Positions 43,692 through 52,564 of a stretch of DNA of 64,000 bases are shown here, piece by piece. Each line of letters starts with the position of its first letter. Within the stretch, counting starts at the first letter, position 1. The notes below the pieces were generated by a model. It was not told the DNA's origin. It did not search any database and saw only the letters and a program-made list of their open reading frames with translations. Origin of the DNA: Ghiorsea sp. (GTDB lineage: Bacteria; Pseudomonadota; Zetaproteobacteria; Mariprofundales; Mariprofundaceae). Position numbers and translations under genes: made by a program. The stretch covers positions 1 through 64,000 of the forward strand of contig JALWRX010000031.1 in NCBI GenBank assembly GCA_027080505.1, given 5' to 3'.

Positions 43692-45245
43692 TTATGTGCG
43701 TTTGAGTAGTTTACGTTCGCCAAGTGCCCATGCTGCGGTGAAAAAGGTTATCATGCTGCCCAATACTAAAACGGTTAACCAAACAAACTGCATGAGTTTA
43801 TCGCTGGGAAACACCCAATAGTGTGGTGCGTAATAAAGCCATGCTGCCATGGGTGTACAGGCTAGGGCTGCAGAGCCCATGCGTTTCCAGCTTGAAAGGT
43901 TAAAGATTGCACCATGTGTTCGGTGTAAGTGTAGCCACAATAGGCCTACATTAAAGAAAGAGGCTAGGGCAGATGCTAAGGCTAGCCCTACATAACCCAA
44001 AGGCTGCATCAAAAGCACAGCGAGTATGATATTGATGATGACCGTGTAAAATGCATATTTCATGGGTGCTTTGGCATCTTTATTGGCGAAACATGCTGTA
44101 GATAACACGCGCGCCCAGCAAAACATTAATAAACCGACAGTATAAGCTTGTAAGGCATAGGATGTATTGCTGGCATCAAGCGAGGTGAATTTACCATGCT
44201 CGAACAAGGTGCGAATAATGGGTTCGGCTAAGAAGAAAAGACCAACCATAGAAGGCAGAATAATCCATGTTAGCCATGTTAAACCGCTTCTTAAATCTTG
44301 TTTGGCTTCGTTCAACCTGTTGTTGGCTAGGTGCTCTGATAAAGCAGGTAAAAGGGCTGTGCCCATGGCAATACCAAACAAAGCAAGGGGCAATTGCACG
44401 ATTCTATCAGCATAATATAGGTATGACACTGCACCTGCAGGCAATAAAGTCGCTAAAATAGTGCCGACCAAGATATTGATTTGTACGGCAGCAATACCCA
44501 GCACAGCAGGGCCAAAAAGTTTCAAAGTATCATGAATGGCAGGTAATTTAGGGCTCCATGTTGGTTTGGGAATCCAACCTATACGTTTAAGCGCGGGGAA
44601 CTGTATGCCCAGTTGCAGCGCACCCCCCAACATCACACCCACAGCCAATGCCTCGGCAGGGTTATCATGCAAAGGTGCTAAAATGATAGCGGCAAAAATG
44701 ATGGCTATGTTTAACAGCGCGGGGCTTGCCGCAGCCACAGAAAATTTGCGGTAAGCATTGAGCACAGCCCATGACATGGCAGCCAATGAAATCAAAGCAA
44801 GATAGGGAAACATAATACGGGCAAGCATTAAGGCTTGTTGCCAACGGTCTGCTTCATCATGAAACCCTGGGGCAAAGGCATACAATAACCATGGCATAAA
44901 AATCATACCTGAAATGGTGAACAAAAGAAGTGCGGTAAGCAGTAACCCTGCAAGTGCATTCAAATAAGCATGCGCATCTTCCTCACTTTTTTTGCGCTGC
45001 TCGGCAAGCACAGGCACAAGGGCTACGGTGAGCGTGCCTTCAGCAAACATGCGGCGGAAGAAGTTGGGTAGTTTAAAGGCAACAAAAAATGCATCGGCAA
45101 GGGGGCTTGCGCCTAAAAGTCGGGCAATAAAAATATCGCGGATAAAACCTAAAACTCGTGAAAGCATGGTCCAACTGCCGACTTTTGCTGCCGCACGAAA
45201 CACGCTTGATTTCTTCTGATTTGACTTCATTGATTCCACACCCAT
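43692..45245 (-). CDS. murJ: lipid II flippase MurJ
   Basis: A 517-residue MATE/MOP-fold membrane protein with about 14 helices (LGFIRDIFIARLLGASPLADAFFVAFKLPNFFRRMFAEG near the start, and QLPLALFGIAMGTALLPAL). It flips lipid II for peptidoglycan synthesis. The start is ATG 45245, or ATG 45230 (MKSNQKK) in the same frame. It is divergent from rpsU, with a shared region of 105 bases. Confidence 0.94.
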   Translation of the reverse strand: MGVESMKSNQKKSSVFRAAAKVGSWTMLSRVLGFIRDIFIARLLGASPLADAFFVAFKLPNFFRRMFAEGTLTVALVPVLAEQRKKSEEDAHAYLNALAGLLLTALLLFTISGMIFMPWLLYAFAPGFHDEADRWQQALMLARIMFPYLALISLAAMSWAVLNAYRKFSVAAASPALLNIAIIFAAIILAPLHDNPAEALAVGVMLGGALQLGIQFPALKRIGWIPKPTWSPKLPAIHDTLKLFGPAVLGIAAVQINILVGTILATLLPAGAVSYLYYADRIVQLPLALFGIAMGTALLPALSEHLANNRLNEAKQDLRSGLTWLTWIILPSMVGLFFLAEPIIRTLFEHGKFTSLDASNTSYALQAYTVGLLMFCWARVLSTACFANKDAKAPMKYAFYTVIINIILAVLLMQPLGYVGLALASALASFFNVGLLWLHLHRTHGAIFNLSSWKRMGSAALACTPMAAWLYYAPHYWVFPSDKLMQFVWLTVLVLGSMITFFTAAWALGERKLLKRT

Positions 45246-45297
45246 AATGCGCGACCCTTTGCAGGAGTAGGCACATAGTCAAGCTTCATACAAAGGC

Positions 45298-45314
45298 TAT
45301 ACGTTTAGCGTATA
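45298..45314. repeat. TATACG/CGTATA palindrome in the murJ-rpsU gap
   Basis: TATACG-TTTAG-CGTATA, a perfect 6-base inverted repeat. TATAAA overlaps its right arm and could be the rpsU -10 element. It may be an operator or only part of the promoter. Confidence 0.45.
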
Positions 45315-45350
45315 AATTTTGCGGTTTGCCCAAGGGGGTGATGTTTTTAC

Positions 45351-45566
45351 ATGCCAGGAATTAGAGTGAGTACTGATGAGCCAATTGAAATGGCTATTAA
45401 GCGATTCCGTAAGCAAGTTGAGCGTGGTGGTGTTATTAGTGAATGCCGTCGTCGTGAAGCTTATGAGAAACCTTCCGTGGCGAAAAAACGTAAAGAAGCT
45501 GCAGCACGCAAGCGTCTTATGAAGCGTCTTCGTCGTATCCGCGCCCGTCAACGTCGCGAATACTAA
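45351..45566 (+). CDS. rpsU: 30S ribosomal protein S21
   Basis: A 71-residue, highly basic protein: VSTDEPIEMAIKRFRKQVERGGV, CRRREAYEKPSVAKKRKEAAARK, ending RARQRREY. AGGGGGTG precedes the ATG. In many genomes rpsU begins an operon with dnaG and rpoD; here instead it stands alone, followed at once by a long palindrome and a terminator. Confidence 0.95.
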   Translation: MPGIRVSTDEPIEMAIKRFRKQVERGGVISECRRREAYEKPSVAKKRKEAAARKRLMKRLRRIRARQRREY

Positions 45567-45728
45567 GGAAACTTTGAACAACCTAGGAATATCGTTATCA
45601 CCAAATAAAAGATAGTCCCTTTCTACGTTAAAGATATTTGTAATAGCGGTGCTATAACTACATATCTTTGCCTTGAAATGGACATTTTATTTGATGATTC
45701 CTTCAATTCTAGGTCATTCAAAATTTCC
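45567..45728. repeat. 162-bp imperfect long inverted repeat downstream of rpsU
   Basis: The arm GGAAACTTTGAACAACCTAG (45567 on) is matched by GGAAATTTTGAATGACCTAG read on the minus strand from 45728. Internal blocks also pair: CCAAATAAAA with TTTTATTTGATG, and AAAGATAT-ATAGC (45630-45647) with GCTAT-ATATCTTT (45651-45669). The whole region can fold into one hairpin of about 80 bases per arm, roughly 70% matched by eye. It begins at the base after the rpsU stop. No gene lies within. Confidence 0.85.
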
Positions 45729-45753
45729 TAGGCAAACCAAATATTGGTTTTTG

Positions 45754-45791
45754 AAAGCCGTCTTAACCTTCTGGGTTAGGGCGGCTTTTTT
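45754..45791 (+). terminator. intrinsic terminator after rpsU, inside the M48 peptidase 3' end
   Basis: AAAGCCG..TTAACC-TTCT-GGGTTA..CGGCTTT, followed by a T run on the plus strand, forms a strong hairpin. It terminates plus-strand transcripts coming from rpsU and overlaps the last codons of the convergent M48 gene (stop at 45763). On the minus strand no T run follows, so it acts mainly in the rpsU direction. Confidence 0.85.
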
Positions 45792-46617
45792 GTTGCTGAA
45801 TCAGTGTCTGAATATTTTTAGGTACTGATGTAAGTTTTCCTTGGGTATCCCAACCTTGAGCATGTGCATTATTGAGGATGTTTTTTATTCTATTTTCACT
45901 CAAGGGATGTGTGCTAAGAAAGGTAATATGGGGTGTGAAAGAAGAGTTTTCTGCCATTAAGACTTCAAATAAGTCGGTTGCTCCATTGATATGCCCGTAA
46001 TAATTTTTTAAAGATTGAAGAGCTGCATAATCAGAGGCTTGCTCTTGTTCACGACTAAAGCTTAATGCGGTAAGTAAACCAGTGCTGTTAAGTATACTTC
46101 CTGTATCACCAGCAGTCATACCTACCGCACTTAAAGCAAGTGAAATGACAGCATCCCTACCCAAGCTTTGAATGGGGTGCCGGAAGTGGATGTGAGCAAT
46201 TTCATGGGCTAAGACCATAGCAATTGCATTTTCACTGTTGAGTTTTTCCAAGAGTCCACGAAATATGATGATATGACCACCCAGTGTTGCCATGGCGTTG
46301 ACCGTTTTGTCATCAATATAATGTACAGTAATACTCATATCTTTCGGAAAATCCTGAGCCATAGCAAGCTGGTTTGCTAAAGTTTGTAAGTATAATTGAA
46401 CATCATTCTTTTGCTCATCCCATTCAAAGGATGAGGATAGCTCTACTTCTGTTTCAAAAGGGATATATTGAGCAAATTTATCGGCGAATAAACCTAGCAC
46501 CAACACAGCCGCAACAATCAAACCTATAAACCCTGTGCTCAAGAGTAATAATTCTTTAAGCGGACTTGTTTGTGAGGTGTTGATACCTTCTGGGGGTAAA
46601 GGGTTGTTATATTTCAA
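45763..46617 (-). CDS. M48 family metalloprotease
   Basis: A 284-residue protein: one N-terminal membrane helix (LLLSTGFIGLIVAAVLVLGLFA), then a peptidase domain with HEIAH zinc motif in MVLAHEIAHIHFRHP, the third-ligand region REQEQASDYAAL and STHPLSENRI. Likely HtpX/BepA-like protease at the envelope, function inferred. It is first in a minus-strand run ending at the rpsU terminator. Confidence 0.85.
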   Translation of the reverse strand: MKYNNPLPPEGINTSQTSPLKELLLLSTGFIGLIVAAVLVLGLFADKFAQYIPFETEVELSSSFEWDEQKNDVQLYLQTLANQLAMAQDFPKDMSITVHYIDDKTVNAMATLGGHIIIFRGLLEKLNSENAIAMVLAHEIAHIHFRHPIQSLGRDAVISLALSAVGMTAGDTGSILNSTGLLTALSFSREQEQASDYAALQSLKNYYGHINGATDLFEVLMAENSSFTPHITFLSTHPLSENRIKNILNNAHAQGWDTQGKLTSVPKNIQTLIQQQKSRPNPEG

Positions 46618-46630
46618 GAGGCTTAGGGGG

Positions 46631-47083
46631 TTATTGTTTAGGGATTAAAGCTGTACCATAAGCAAGAATTTCAACAGAACCCACACTATCCTTTTCACCT
46701 TTATAAATGGATGATGTTTCCATTTTAACATTAAAAATAATATTGGCTCCCATGGCTTTGGCTTGCTCTTTCATGCGTAAAATAGCTTCGCGTCGAGCGC
46801 GGTCGAGTAAGGTTTCATAAGCTGTGATACGACCACCAAAAAAATTACGCAGCATGGCAAGAAAACGTTTAAAGTAATCCACAGAAATCACTACGTTGCC
46901 AGAAACTAAAATATTATCGACATGAGTGACTTTGGGTAAAACTTTGCTAGAAACTGCAGGAAGATGTTGTAGATCTTGTTCACGTTGAATGATGGACTTA
47001 TAGTGTTTGGCTTCTGCATAACGACCAAAACCATAACCCAGTGCCATTAGTGCGAGGAAAATTAGAATATCATACATGGTCAT
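46631..47083 (-). CDS. YbjQ-family heavy-metal-binding-like protein with membrane anchor
   Basis: A 150-residue protein: N-terminal helix (MYDILIFLALMALGYGFGRYAEA) then a YbjQ/UPF0145 domain (GRITAYETLLDRARREAILRMKEQAKAMGANIIFNVKMETS). The domain is thought to form a pentamer. It overlaps the next YbjQ gene (47070-47083) in the same direction, so the two are a coupled tandem pair. No metal motif is seen that would define a function. ATG 47083 or 47077 both fit. Confidence 0.82.
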   Translation of the reverse strand: MTMYDILIFLALMALGYGFGRYAEAKHYKSIIQREQDLQHLPAVSSKVLPKVTHVDNILVSGNVVISVDYFKRFLAMLRNFFGGRITAYETLLDRARREAILRMKEQAKAMGANIIFNVKMETSSIYKGEKDSVGSVEILAYGTALIPKQ

Positions 47084-47396
47084 CTTCCAACACTACGGCT
47101 GTGCCATAAGCAAATAGTTCTGCGGCACCTTGGGCAACAGAAGACGTGGTTAATCGAACATTTAGAATGGCGTTTGCACCAATAGATTCGGCTTGTTGTT
47201 GCATACGCTCAACTGCTTCTTGACGTGATTCCTGCAGTAGTTCGGTATAACCTTTAAGCTCACCACCAAAAATATTTTTGAGGCTTGCCATAATATCACG
47301 ACCTACATGTTTGGCGCGTACTGTGCTTCCTGATACCAAACCAAGGTGTTTAACAATACGTTTGCCTGATACAGTTTCAATATTGGTTATGATCAT
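47070..47396 (-). CDS. YbjQ-family protein
   Basis: A 108-residue cytoplasmic YbjQ/UPF0145 protein: ETVSGKRIVKHLGLVSGSTV, GGELKGYTELLQESRQEAVERMQQQAESIGANAILNVRLTTSS. It lacks the membrane helix of its partner and overlaps it by 14 bases. The family role is unknown. Confidence 0.85.
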   Translation of the reverse strand: MIITNIETVSGKRIVKHLGLVSGSTVRAKHVGRDIMASLKNIFGGELKGYTELLQESRQEAVERMQQQAESIGANAILNVRLTTSSVAQGAAELFAYGTAVVLEDDHV

Positions 47397-47464
47397 AATT
47401 ATATTCCCCCTAGGATGAGTAAAGGTTAGATTGAAAACAGTGCTTTGGCAATGTGTGGTATCAC

Positions 47465-47959
47465 TTATTTGGACTCAAGGTGACTGATGTAACCTACAGG
47501 GCGGATGGCAACAGTATTCTTGATTTTAGAACATATTTTACCATCAGCACGAATATAGACCATATCAAAACAAGGTGTAGCTCGCCCATGTTTTTCTAAT
47601 TCTTCACGAATTTGTTGTTCTTGGGCTGGGTCAAAATCAAAATGCAGTATTAAATCGGAGTTGCCAACACGGATAAAGTCGATTTCCAACTTTTTGGTGG
47701 CAACACGGTGATTGGGAAATTTTCGTATGCAAGCCATGGCAGGAATAGGGTCGGCAAGGCTGGCTTGGAAGCCACCAAACATATTGCCTGCTGCATTCTT
47801 AGATACCCAGTTTAAAGGTAAACGCACCCGAACCTTGCTCCAGTTCTCATCATATTCTTCTAAAGATGCTCGCATAAGAAAAAAAGGAAGAAACAGGGAA
47901 AACCTGCGTTTATCCGATAAGAAAAAGAGCTTTTTGATAAAATTTATATTGCTAGACAT
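47465..47959 (-). CDS. DUF4442-like hotdog-fold thioesterase family protein
   Basis: A 164-residue protein with a hotdog-like pattern: KVRVRLPLNWVSKNAAGNMFGGFQASLADPIPAMA (central helix) and VATKKLEIDFIRVGNSDLILHFDF strands. Resembles DUF4442/PaaI-type acyl-CoA thioesterases. The substrate is unknown. It follows ppx closely. Confidence 0.65.
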   Translation of the reverse strand: MSSNINFIKKLFFLSDKRRFSLFLPFFLMRASLEEYDENWSKVRVRLPLNWVSKNAAGNMFGGFQASLADPIPAMACIRKFPNHRVATKKLEIDFIRVGNSDLILHFDFDPAQEQQIREELEKHGRATPCFDMVYIRADGKICSKIKNTVAIRPVGYISHLESK

Positions 47960-47963
47960 GGGG

Positions 47964-49484
47964 TTAGCTGCCTTTCTTTTTTAAGTGTATAGGTTTACCA
48001 ATGAGTTTGATCAATGGTCGTTTTTCTTGTTCACCATTCCAAATACAAACATCATGTTCATCAAACCATTGGGCATCAAATAACCAAAGCCATTTGTTCT
48101 TTTTCTCAATAATTTCAGGCTGAGCAGCTTCACCACTTTTGGTGCGGTTAAGCGCTGCGGCAAGGCGTAGGATTGCAGCTAAAGCAATGGTTACTCGTGT
48201 ATCTTTACTACGCATACCTTTGAAGGCGATATGTTTATTGCTAGGGCTGGTTTTTCTATGGAAACGAACTATAGCAGCCAACATTTGTTGCTGGCGTTGG
48301 GTAATGCCTGTGAGGTTTGAGTTGCCAATAATATAACTACCATGCAAATGAATCTTTTTATGGCTCATGGTTAAGCCGATTTCATGCAGTTGGCAGGCGG
48401 CGATTAACAAACGATAAGCCTCTTCATTTAAATCCAAATATTTGGCGTATGCTTTAAAAATGATTTCAGCTGTTTGGGTAACGCGTTTGATTTGCGTACG
48501 ATTGAGATTAAAACGTTTTGCCATAGCTTTGCTGGCAGCCTTGATGGGTCGAGAGGGTAAACGCCCTGTGCTGGCAATACGGTCAAAAATAATACCTTCG
48601 CGCAATGCACTAGGGCAAATGCGCAAGGATTTTATACGCAAGGCGCGCATGACTTCTTTGAGAATAATGCAGCCTGCAACCAAAGTTGCTTGCCGCTCAG
48701 GTTCAATACTTGAAGGTAAAGTATTGTTTTTCACGGCATCAATGAGTTTGGGTAAGGCTTTTTTTAAGTCACGTAAGGTTAAGTGCGTATTGTCTTCATG
48801 CGCATAAAAACTGGCAACAACTTCTGCCAAGCTACGAATGGTTCCTGATGTGCCATAGACAGCATGAACCTCAAAAGGTTTGTATTCAGATGCTACAGCT
48901 TGAATCTTACTTGCTGCCGCCGCACGACATTTTTTAACTTGAAGGGCAGTGTAATTACCTGCGGCAAAGAACTGTCGAGAATACCGGCGTGCACCCATAT
49001 CTAGGCTTTCAGCGGCAAGCACACCATCGGGGTTGTTGCCCACAATAACCTCGGTGCTACCACCGCCAATATCAATAATATAAGCGGGTTCATCCCGAAT
49101 ATAACCTTCTGAGCGCACTCCTTGGAAAACTAAGCGAGCTTCTTCCTCACCATTGACGATTTCCACCACCAAGCCAAGCTCTTTACGTATGCGTTTGGCA
49201 ATCATATGACGATTGGGTGCATCACGCATGGCAGAGGTCGCAATGCAATGGATTTCAGCATCATAACTTTCTGCCAGTTGTTTAAAAAACTTTAAACTTT
49301 CCATCATACGAGCAATGGCTTGTTCATTAAGGCGACCACGCTTGTCTACACCATCACCCAGTTTTACCCAGTGTTTCATTCTATCGACAATATGGAATGC
49401 ACCATGCGCTTCTGCCTTGGCTATAATCATGTGAAATGAGTTGGTACCCATATCAACTGCCGCAATATGTTTGCCTGTATTCAT
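47964..49484 (-). CDS. ppx: exopolyphosphatase / guanosine pentaphosphatase (Ppx/GppA)
   Basis: A 506-residue ASKHA-fold enzyme: AAVDMGTNSFHMIIAKA, ATSAMRDAPNR, IDIGGGSTEVIVG and YGTSGTIRSLAEV. It has the C-terminal HD-like domain of the long Ppx form. ATG 49484 is preferred to the TTG at 49499. It degrades polyphosphate and possibly pppGpp. ppk2 lies just upstream in the same direction. Confidence 0.92.
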   Translation of the reverse strand: MNTGKHIAAVDMGTNSFHMIIAKAEAHGAFHIVDRMKHWVKLGDGVDKRGRLNEQAIARMMESLKFFKQLAESYDAEIHCIATSAMRDAPNRHMIAKRIRKELGLVVEIVNGEEEARLVFQGVRSEGYIRDEPAYIIDIGGGSTEVIVGNNPDGVLAAESLDMGARRYSRQFFAAGNYTALQVKKCRAAAASKIQAVASEYKPFEVHAVYGTSGTIRSLAEVVASFYAHEDNTHLTLRDLKKALPKLIDAVKNNTLPSSIEPERQATLVAGCIILKEVMRALRIKSLRICPSALREGIIFDRIASTGRLPSRPIKAASKAMAKRFNLNRTQIKRVTQTAEIIFKAYAKYLDLNEEAYRLLIAACQLHEIGLTMSHKKIHLHGSYIIGNSNLTGITQRQQQMLAAIVRFHRKTSPSNKHIAFKGMRSKDTRVTIALAAILRLAAALNRTKSGEAAQPEIIEKKNKWLWLFDAQWFDEHDVCIWNGEQEKRPLIKLIGKPIHLKKKGS

Positions 49485-49580
49485 GTGTGCAATCTGCAAG
49501 GTTTATGCATAAACATCAATAAAACATAGAGATGAATATCATCATAGGGTCAAGGCGAAAGGATGAAGGTTATTTTGCAC

Positions 49581-50495
49581 CTAACTTTCAGCTTTGTCTG
49601 AATAGTCTAATTTACTATCAACGCCACCCACAATATTGGGGTCAGGGGCGCATGCGACAGCTTCATCTTTGTTGGTGTAGTCTAAGTTGTGTAAATAATG
49701 ACGGATACAGTTAATACGCGCACGTTTTTTATCATCAGATTTTATTACAGTCCAAGGTGCTTTCTTCGAGTTGGTATGTTTAAACATGTTTAATTTGGCT
49801 TGGGTGTAAGCATCCCATTTGTCTAAAGATTGAATATCAACCGTGCTTAATTTCCATTGTTTTAAAGGGTCGTGAGTACGAGCATGAAAGCGGCGCAACT
49901 GCTCTTGTCGGCTCACGGAGAACCAATATTTAAAAAGGTGTAAACCTGAATCAACAAGCATGGTTTCAAGCAATGGTGTTTGTTGTAAGCAGGTCATATA
50001 TTCTTCATGGTTGCAAAAGCCCATCACATATTCAACCCCTGCCCGATTGTACCAAGAGCGATCAAGGAAAACCATTTCACCTTGAGTGGGTAGATGTTTG
50101 ATATAACGTTGGTAATACCATTGCCCGCGTTCTCGTTCATTGGGTTTTTCCAATGCCACTACGCGACAAGCCCGAGGGTTGAGGTGTTCATTAAAACGTT
50201 TGATTGCCCCACCTTTACCCGCGGCATCACGTCCTTCGAAAATACTAAGTATACGCTGCCCAGATTCTTTTACCCAAGCTTGAACTTTAAGTAGCTCAAT
50301 TTGTAAGAGCTTTTTCTCTTTTTCATATGCTGAACTGCTCATTTTTTTAGGATAAGGATATGTGCCCATTTCATAACTGAGTGATAATAATTCTTTACTG
50401 GGAATAATGGTGGGTGATGCCAATACTTCTTTGGGATTACTCATATGCTGTAGTAATTCACGCAGTTTCTTTTTGTTGTAACGTTTTGTACTCAT
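49581..50495 (-). CDS. ppk2: polyphosphate kinase 2 family protein
   Basis: An about 304-residue PPK2 with Walker A-like GRDAAGKGGAIKRFNEHLNP, lid-region ERERGQWYYQRYIKHLPTQGE and DRSWYNRAGVEYVMGF; the single-domain class I type. It uses polyphosphate to phosphorylate nucleotides. ATG 50495 (MSTKRYNKKK) is preferred over longer in-frame starts that lack a clear ribosome site. Next to ppx, so polyphosphate is likely stored. Confidence 0.92.
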   Translation of the reverse strand: MSTKRYNKKKLRELLQHMSNPKEVLASPTIIPSKELLSLSYEMGTYPYPKKMSSSAYEKEKKLLQIELLKVQAWVKESGQRILSIFEGRDAAGKGGAIKRFNEHLNPRACRVVALEKPNERERGQWYYQRYIKHLPTQGEMVFLDRSWYNRAGVEYVMGFCNHEEYMTCLQQTPLLETMLVDSGLHLFKYWFSVSRQEQLRRFHARTHDPLKQWKLSTVDIQSLDKWDAYTQAKLNMFKHTNSKKAPWTVIKSDDKKRARINCIRHYLHNLDYTNKDEAVACAPDPNIVGGVDSKLDYSDKAES

Positions 50496-50647
50496 GGTTG
50501 CCAACACCCTTGTAACATGGAAATTTTGGTAAGCAGCTTCTTTTTTTGTGATATGAAGCAAGTAAGAAGGTTGCGAATTTCCATTCTTTCAAATTGCATA
50601 AAAAATGCAATGATTATTTTTAAGGATATTAGCGGTGTGTATAGGTT

Positions 50648-52561
50648 TTAAAAACTGGCTTGTTTTTCTTCTAAGGCTTGCCAACGTTCATAACCTTGCT
50701 CTAATAACTGGGTTAATTCATCCAATCTTTTTTGGTCTTTTTGAAAGTTTTCAGGGTCGTTGCTGAAATAGTCCACGTCACAAAAACGTGCTTCAATGGT
50801 TTCTTTTTCTTCTTCCCAAGCTTCAATTTTAGCAGGCAAATTATCTAACTCTTTTTGTTCTTTATAGGCAAGTTTTTTGGCTGTTTTTGGTATTTTTTCG
50901 ACTTTAGGCACTTGTTTTGTAGCTTTTTCAAGTATTTTTTCTTCTTTTTCACGCAAAATGGCACGTTCTTTCCAAGCCAAATAATCAGAGTATCCGCCTT
51001 CGATGGGTACAATCTTTCCATCGCCTTCAAAAGCGAGCACTTTGCTTACCGTTCTATCCATAAATGCCCTATCGTGACTAACGATAATGACTGTGCCTTG
51101 ATATTTGGCTAATGCCTCTTCGAGCACAGCAAGTGTACCAATATCCAAATCGTTGGTCGGCTCATCAAGCACCAATAAATTGGCAGGTTCGAGCAAAAGT
51201 TTAGCAAGTAAAAGGCGACCACGTTCACCACCTGAAAGGGCAGCAACACGGGCATTAAGTAATTCTTTATCAAAGAGAAAATCCTGCATATAACTCACAA
51301 TATGCCGTGGTTCATGTCCGCCGATATGTACATAATTTCCACCACTCGGCACAAGTACATCTTTAAGCTTGGCTTCGGGATTTAGCTCACGAATTTGGGT
51401 TAAAAAAGCAGGCGCAAGGCGTACGCCATGTTTGATGCGCCCGTCATTGGGGCTAAGCTCGCCTAACAGTATTTTGAGCAAGGTGGTTTTACCAATGCCG
51501 TTGGGGCCAAGCAAACCTATGCGTTCACCAGCCATGATTTTACAGTTGAATCTATTAACAATCTCTGCTTTTTCAAAGCGATGCGACACATCGATGGCTT
51601 CAATCAACAGTTTTCCGGGTTTGACCCCCGATGCCACACGCAAATCAACATCGCCGCCGCGAAGTTTGCGCGCAGCACGTTGTTTTCTTAAATCTTCAAG
51701 GGCACGCACTCTGCCTTCATTGCGTGTTCTGCGAGCAGGAATACCTTGGCGAATCCATTTTTCTTCATTGGCGAGCACTTTATCAAACTTTTTATGTTCT
51801 CTGGCTTCAATCTCTAGTAATTCAGCTTTTTTCTTTAAATATTCGGCATAGCTGGCTTGAAAATGGGTGAGTTTACCACGGTCTAACTCAATGATTTCTT
51901 CAGCCACAGCATCCAAGAAATACCTATCATGGGTGATAAACAATACAGCACCTTGAAAGGAGGCGACAAAATCTTCAAGCCATTCAATTGAAGCAATATC
52001 TAAGTGGTTGGTAGGCTCATCAAGCAATAAGATTTCAGGCTCAACGACAACTGCTTGTGCCAAAGCCACGCGGCGCAACCAGCCACCTGATAGCTCACCC
52101 ACATCACGGCTTGCATCTAGCCCCAACTTGGTGATGGCAGTTTCAATGCGTGCATGCAATTTCCATGCGCCTAAATGTTCCAGCTGATGCTGCAAGTCTT
52201 CCAATTTCTTTAAAGATTTATTTGAATAATCATGTTCTAAAGCTGTGGTCGCCTGATGGTAAGCATCCAACACATCTGCCACATCACCTAGACCCTCAGC
52301 AACCACCTGAAACACGCTTTGACCCGGCTCAAAATAAGGGTCTTGATGCAAGTATGCGACCTTGCAACCACTTTTGATTTGTACGCTACCGTCATCCACG
52401 TCCATTTGCCCTGCAATCACTTTAAGCAGGGTGGATTTTCCCTCGCCATTTCGCCCAATCAGACCAACCCTCGCACCTGCAGATATGCGTAAGTCCACGT
52501 TATCTAACAACACTTGATGACCAAATGCTTTTTTAAGACCATGTAACATTAAAACTGGCAT
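50648..52561 (-). CDS. uup: ABC-F family ATPase Uup
   Basis: A 637-residue protein with two ABC domains (GRNGEGKSTLLKV, LSGGWLRRVALAQ; GPNGIGKTTLLKI, LSGGERGRLLLAKL) joined by a charged linker and ending in a Lys/Glu-rich coiled coil. No membrane segments. Uup proteins act in tolerance to DNA or ribosome stress; the C-terminal domain binds DNA in E. coli. It starts two bases or so before the cysZ-like stop. Confidence 0.93.
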   Translation of the reverse strand: MPVLMLHGLKKAFGHQVLLDNVDLRISAGARVGLIGRNGEGKSTLLKVIAGQMDVDDGSVQIKSGCKVAYLHQDPYFEPGQSVFQVVAEGLGDVADVLDAYHQATTALEHDYSNKSLKKLEDLQHQLEHLGAWKLHARIETAITKLGLDASRDVGELSGGWLRRVALAQAVVVEPEILLLDEPTNHLDIASIEWLEDFVASFQGAVLFITHDRYFLDAVAEEIIELDRGKLTHFQASYAEYLKKKAELLEIEAREHKKFDKVLANEEKWIRQGIPARRTRNEGRVRALEDLRKQRAARKLRGGDVDLRVASGVKPGKLLIEAIDVSHRFEKAEIVNRFNCKIMAGERIGLLGPNGIGKTTLLKILLGELSPNDGRIKHGVRLAPAFLTQIRELNPEAKLKDVLVPSGGNYVHIGGHEPRHIVSYMQDFLFDKELLNARVAALSGGERGRLLLAKLLLEPANLLVLDEPTNDLDIGTLAVLEEALAKYQGTVIIVSHDRAFMDRTVSKVLAFEGDGKIVPIEGGYSDYLAWKERAILREKEEKILEKATKQVPKVEKIPKTAKKLAYKEQKELDNLPAKIEAWEEEKETIEARFCDVDYFSNDPENFQKDQKRLDELTQLLEQGYERWQALEEKQASF

Positions 52562-52564
52562 GTA

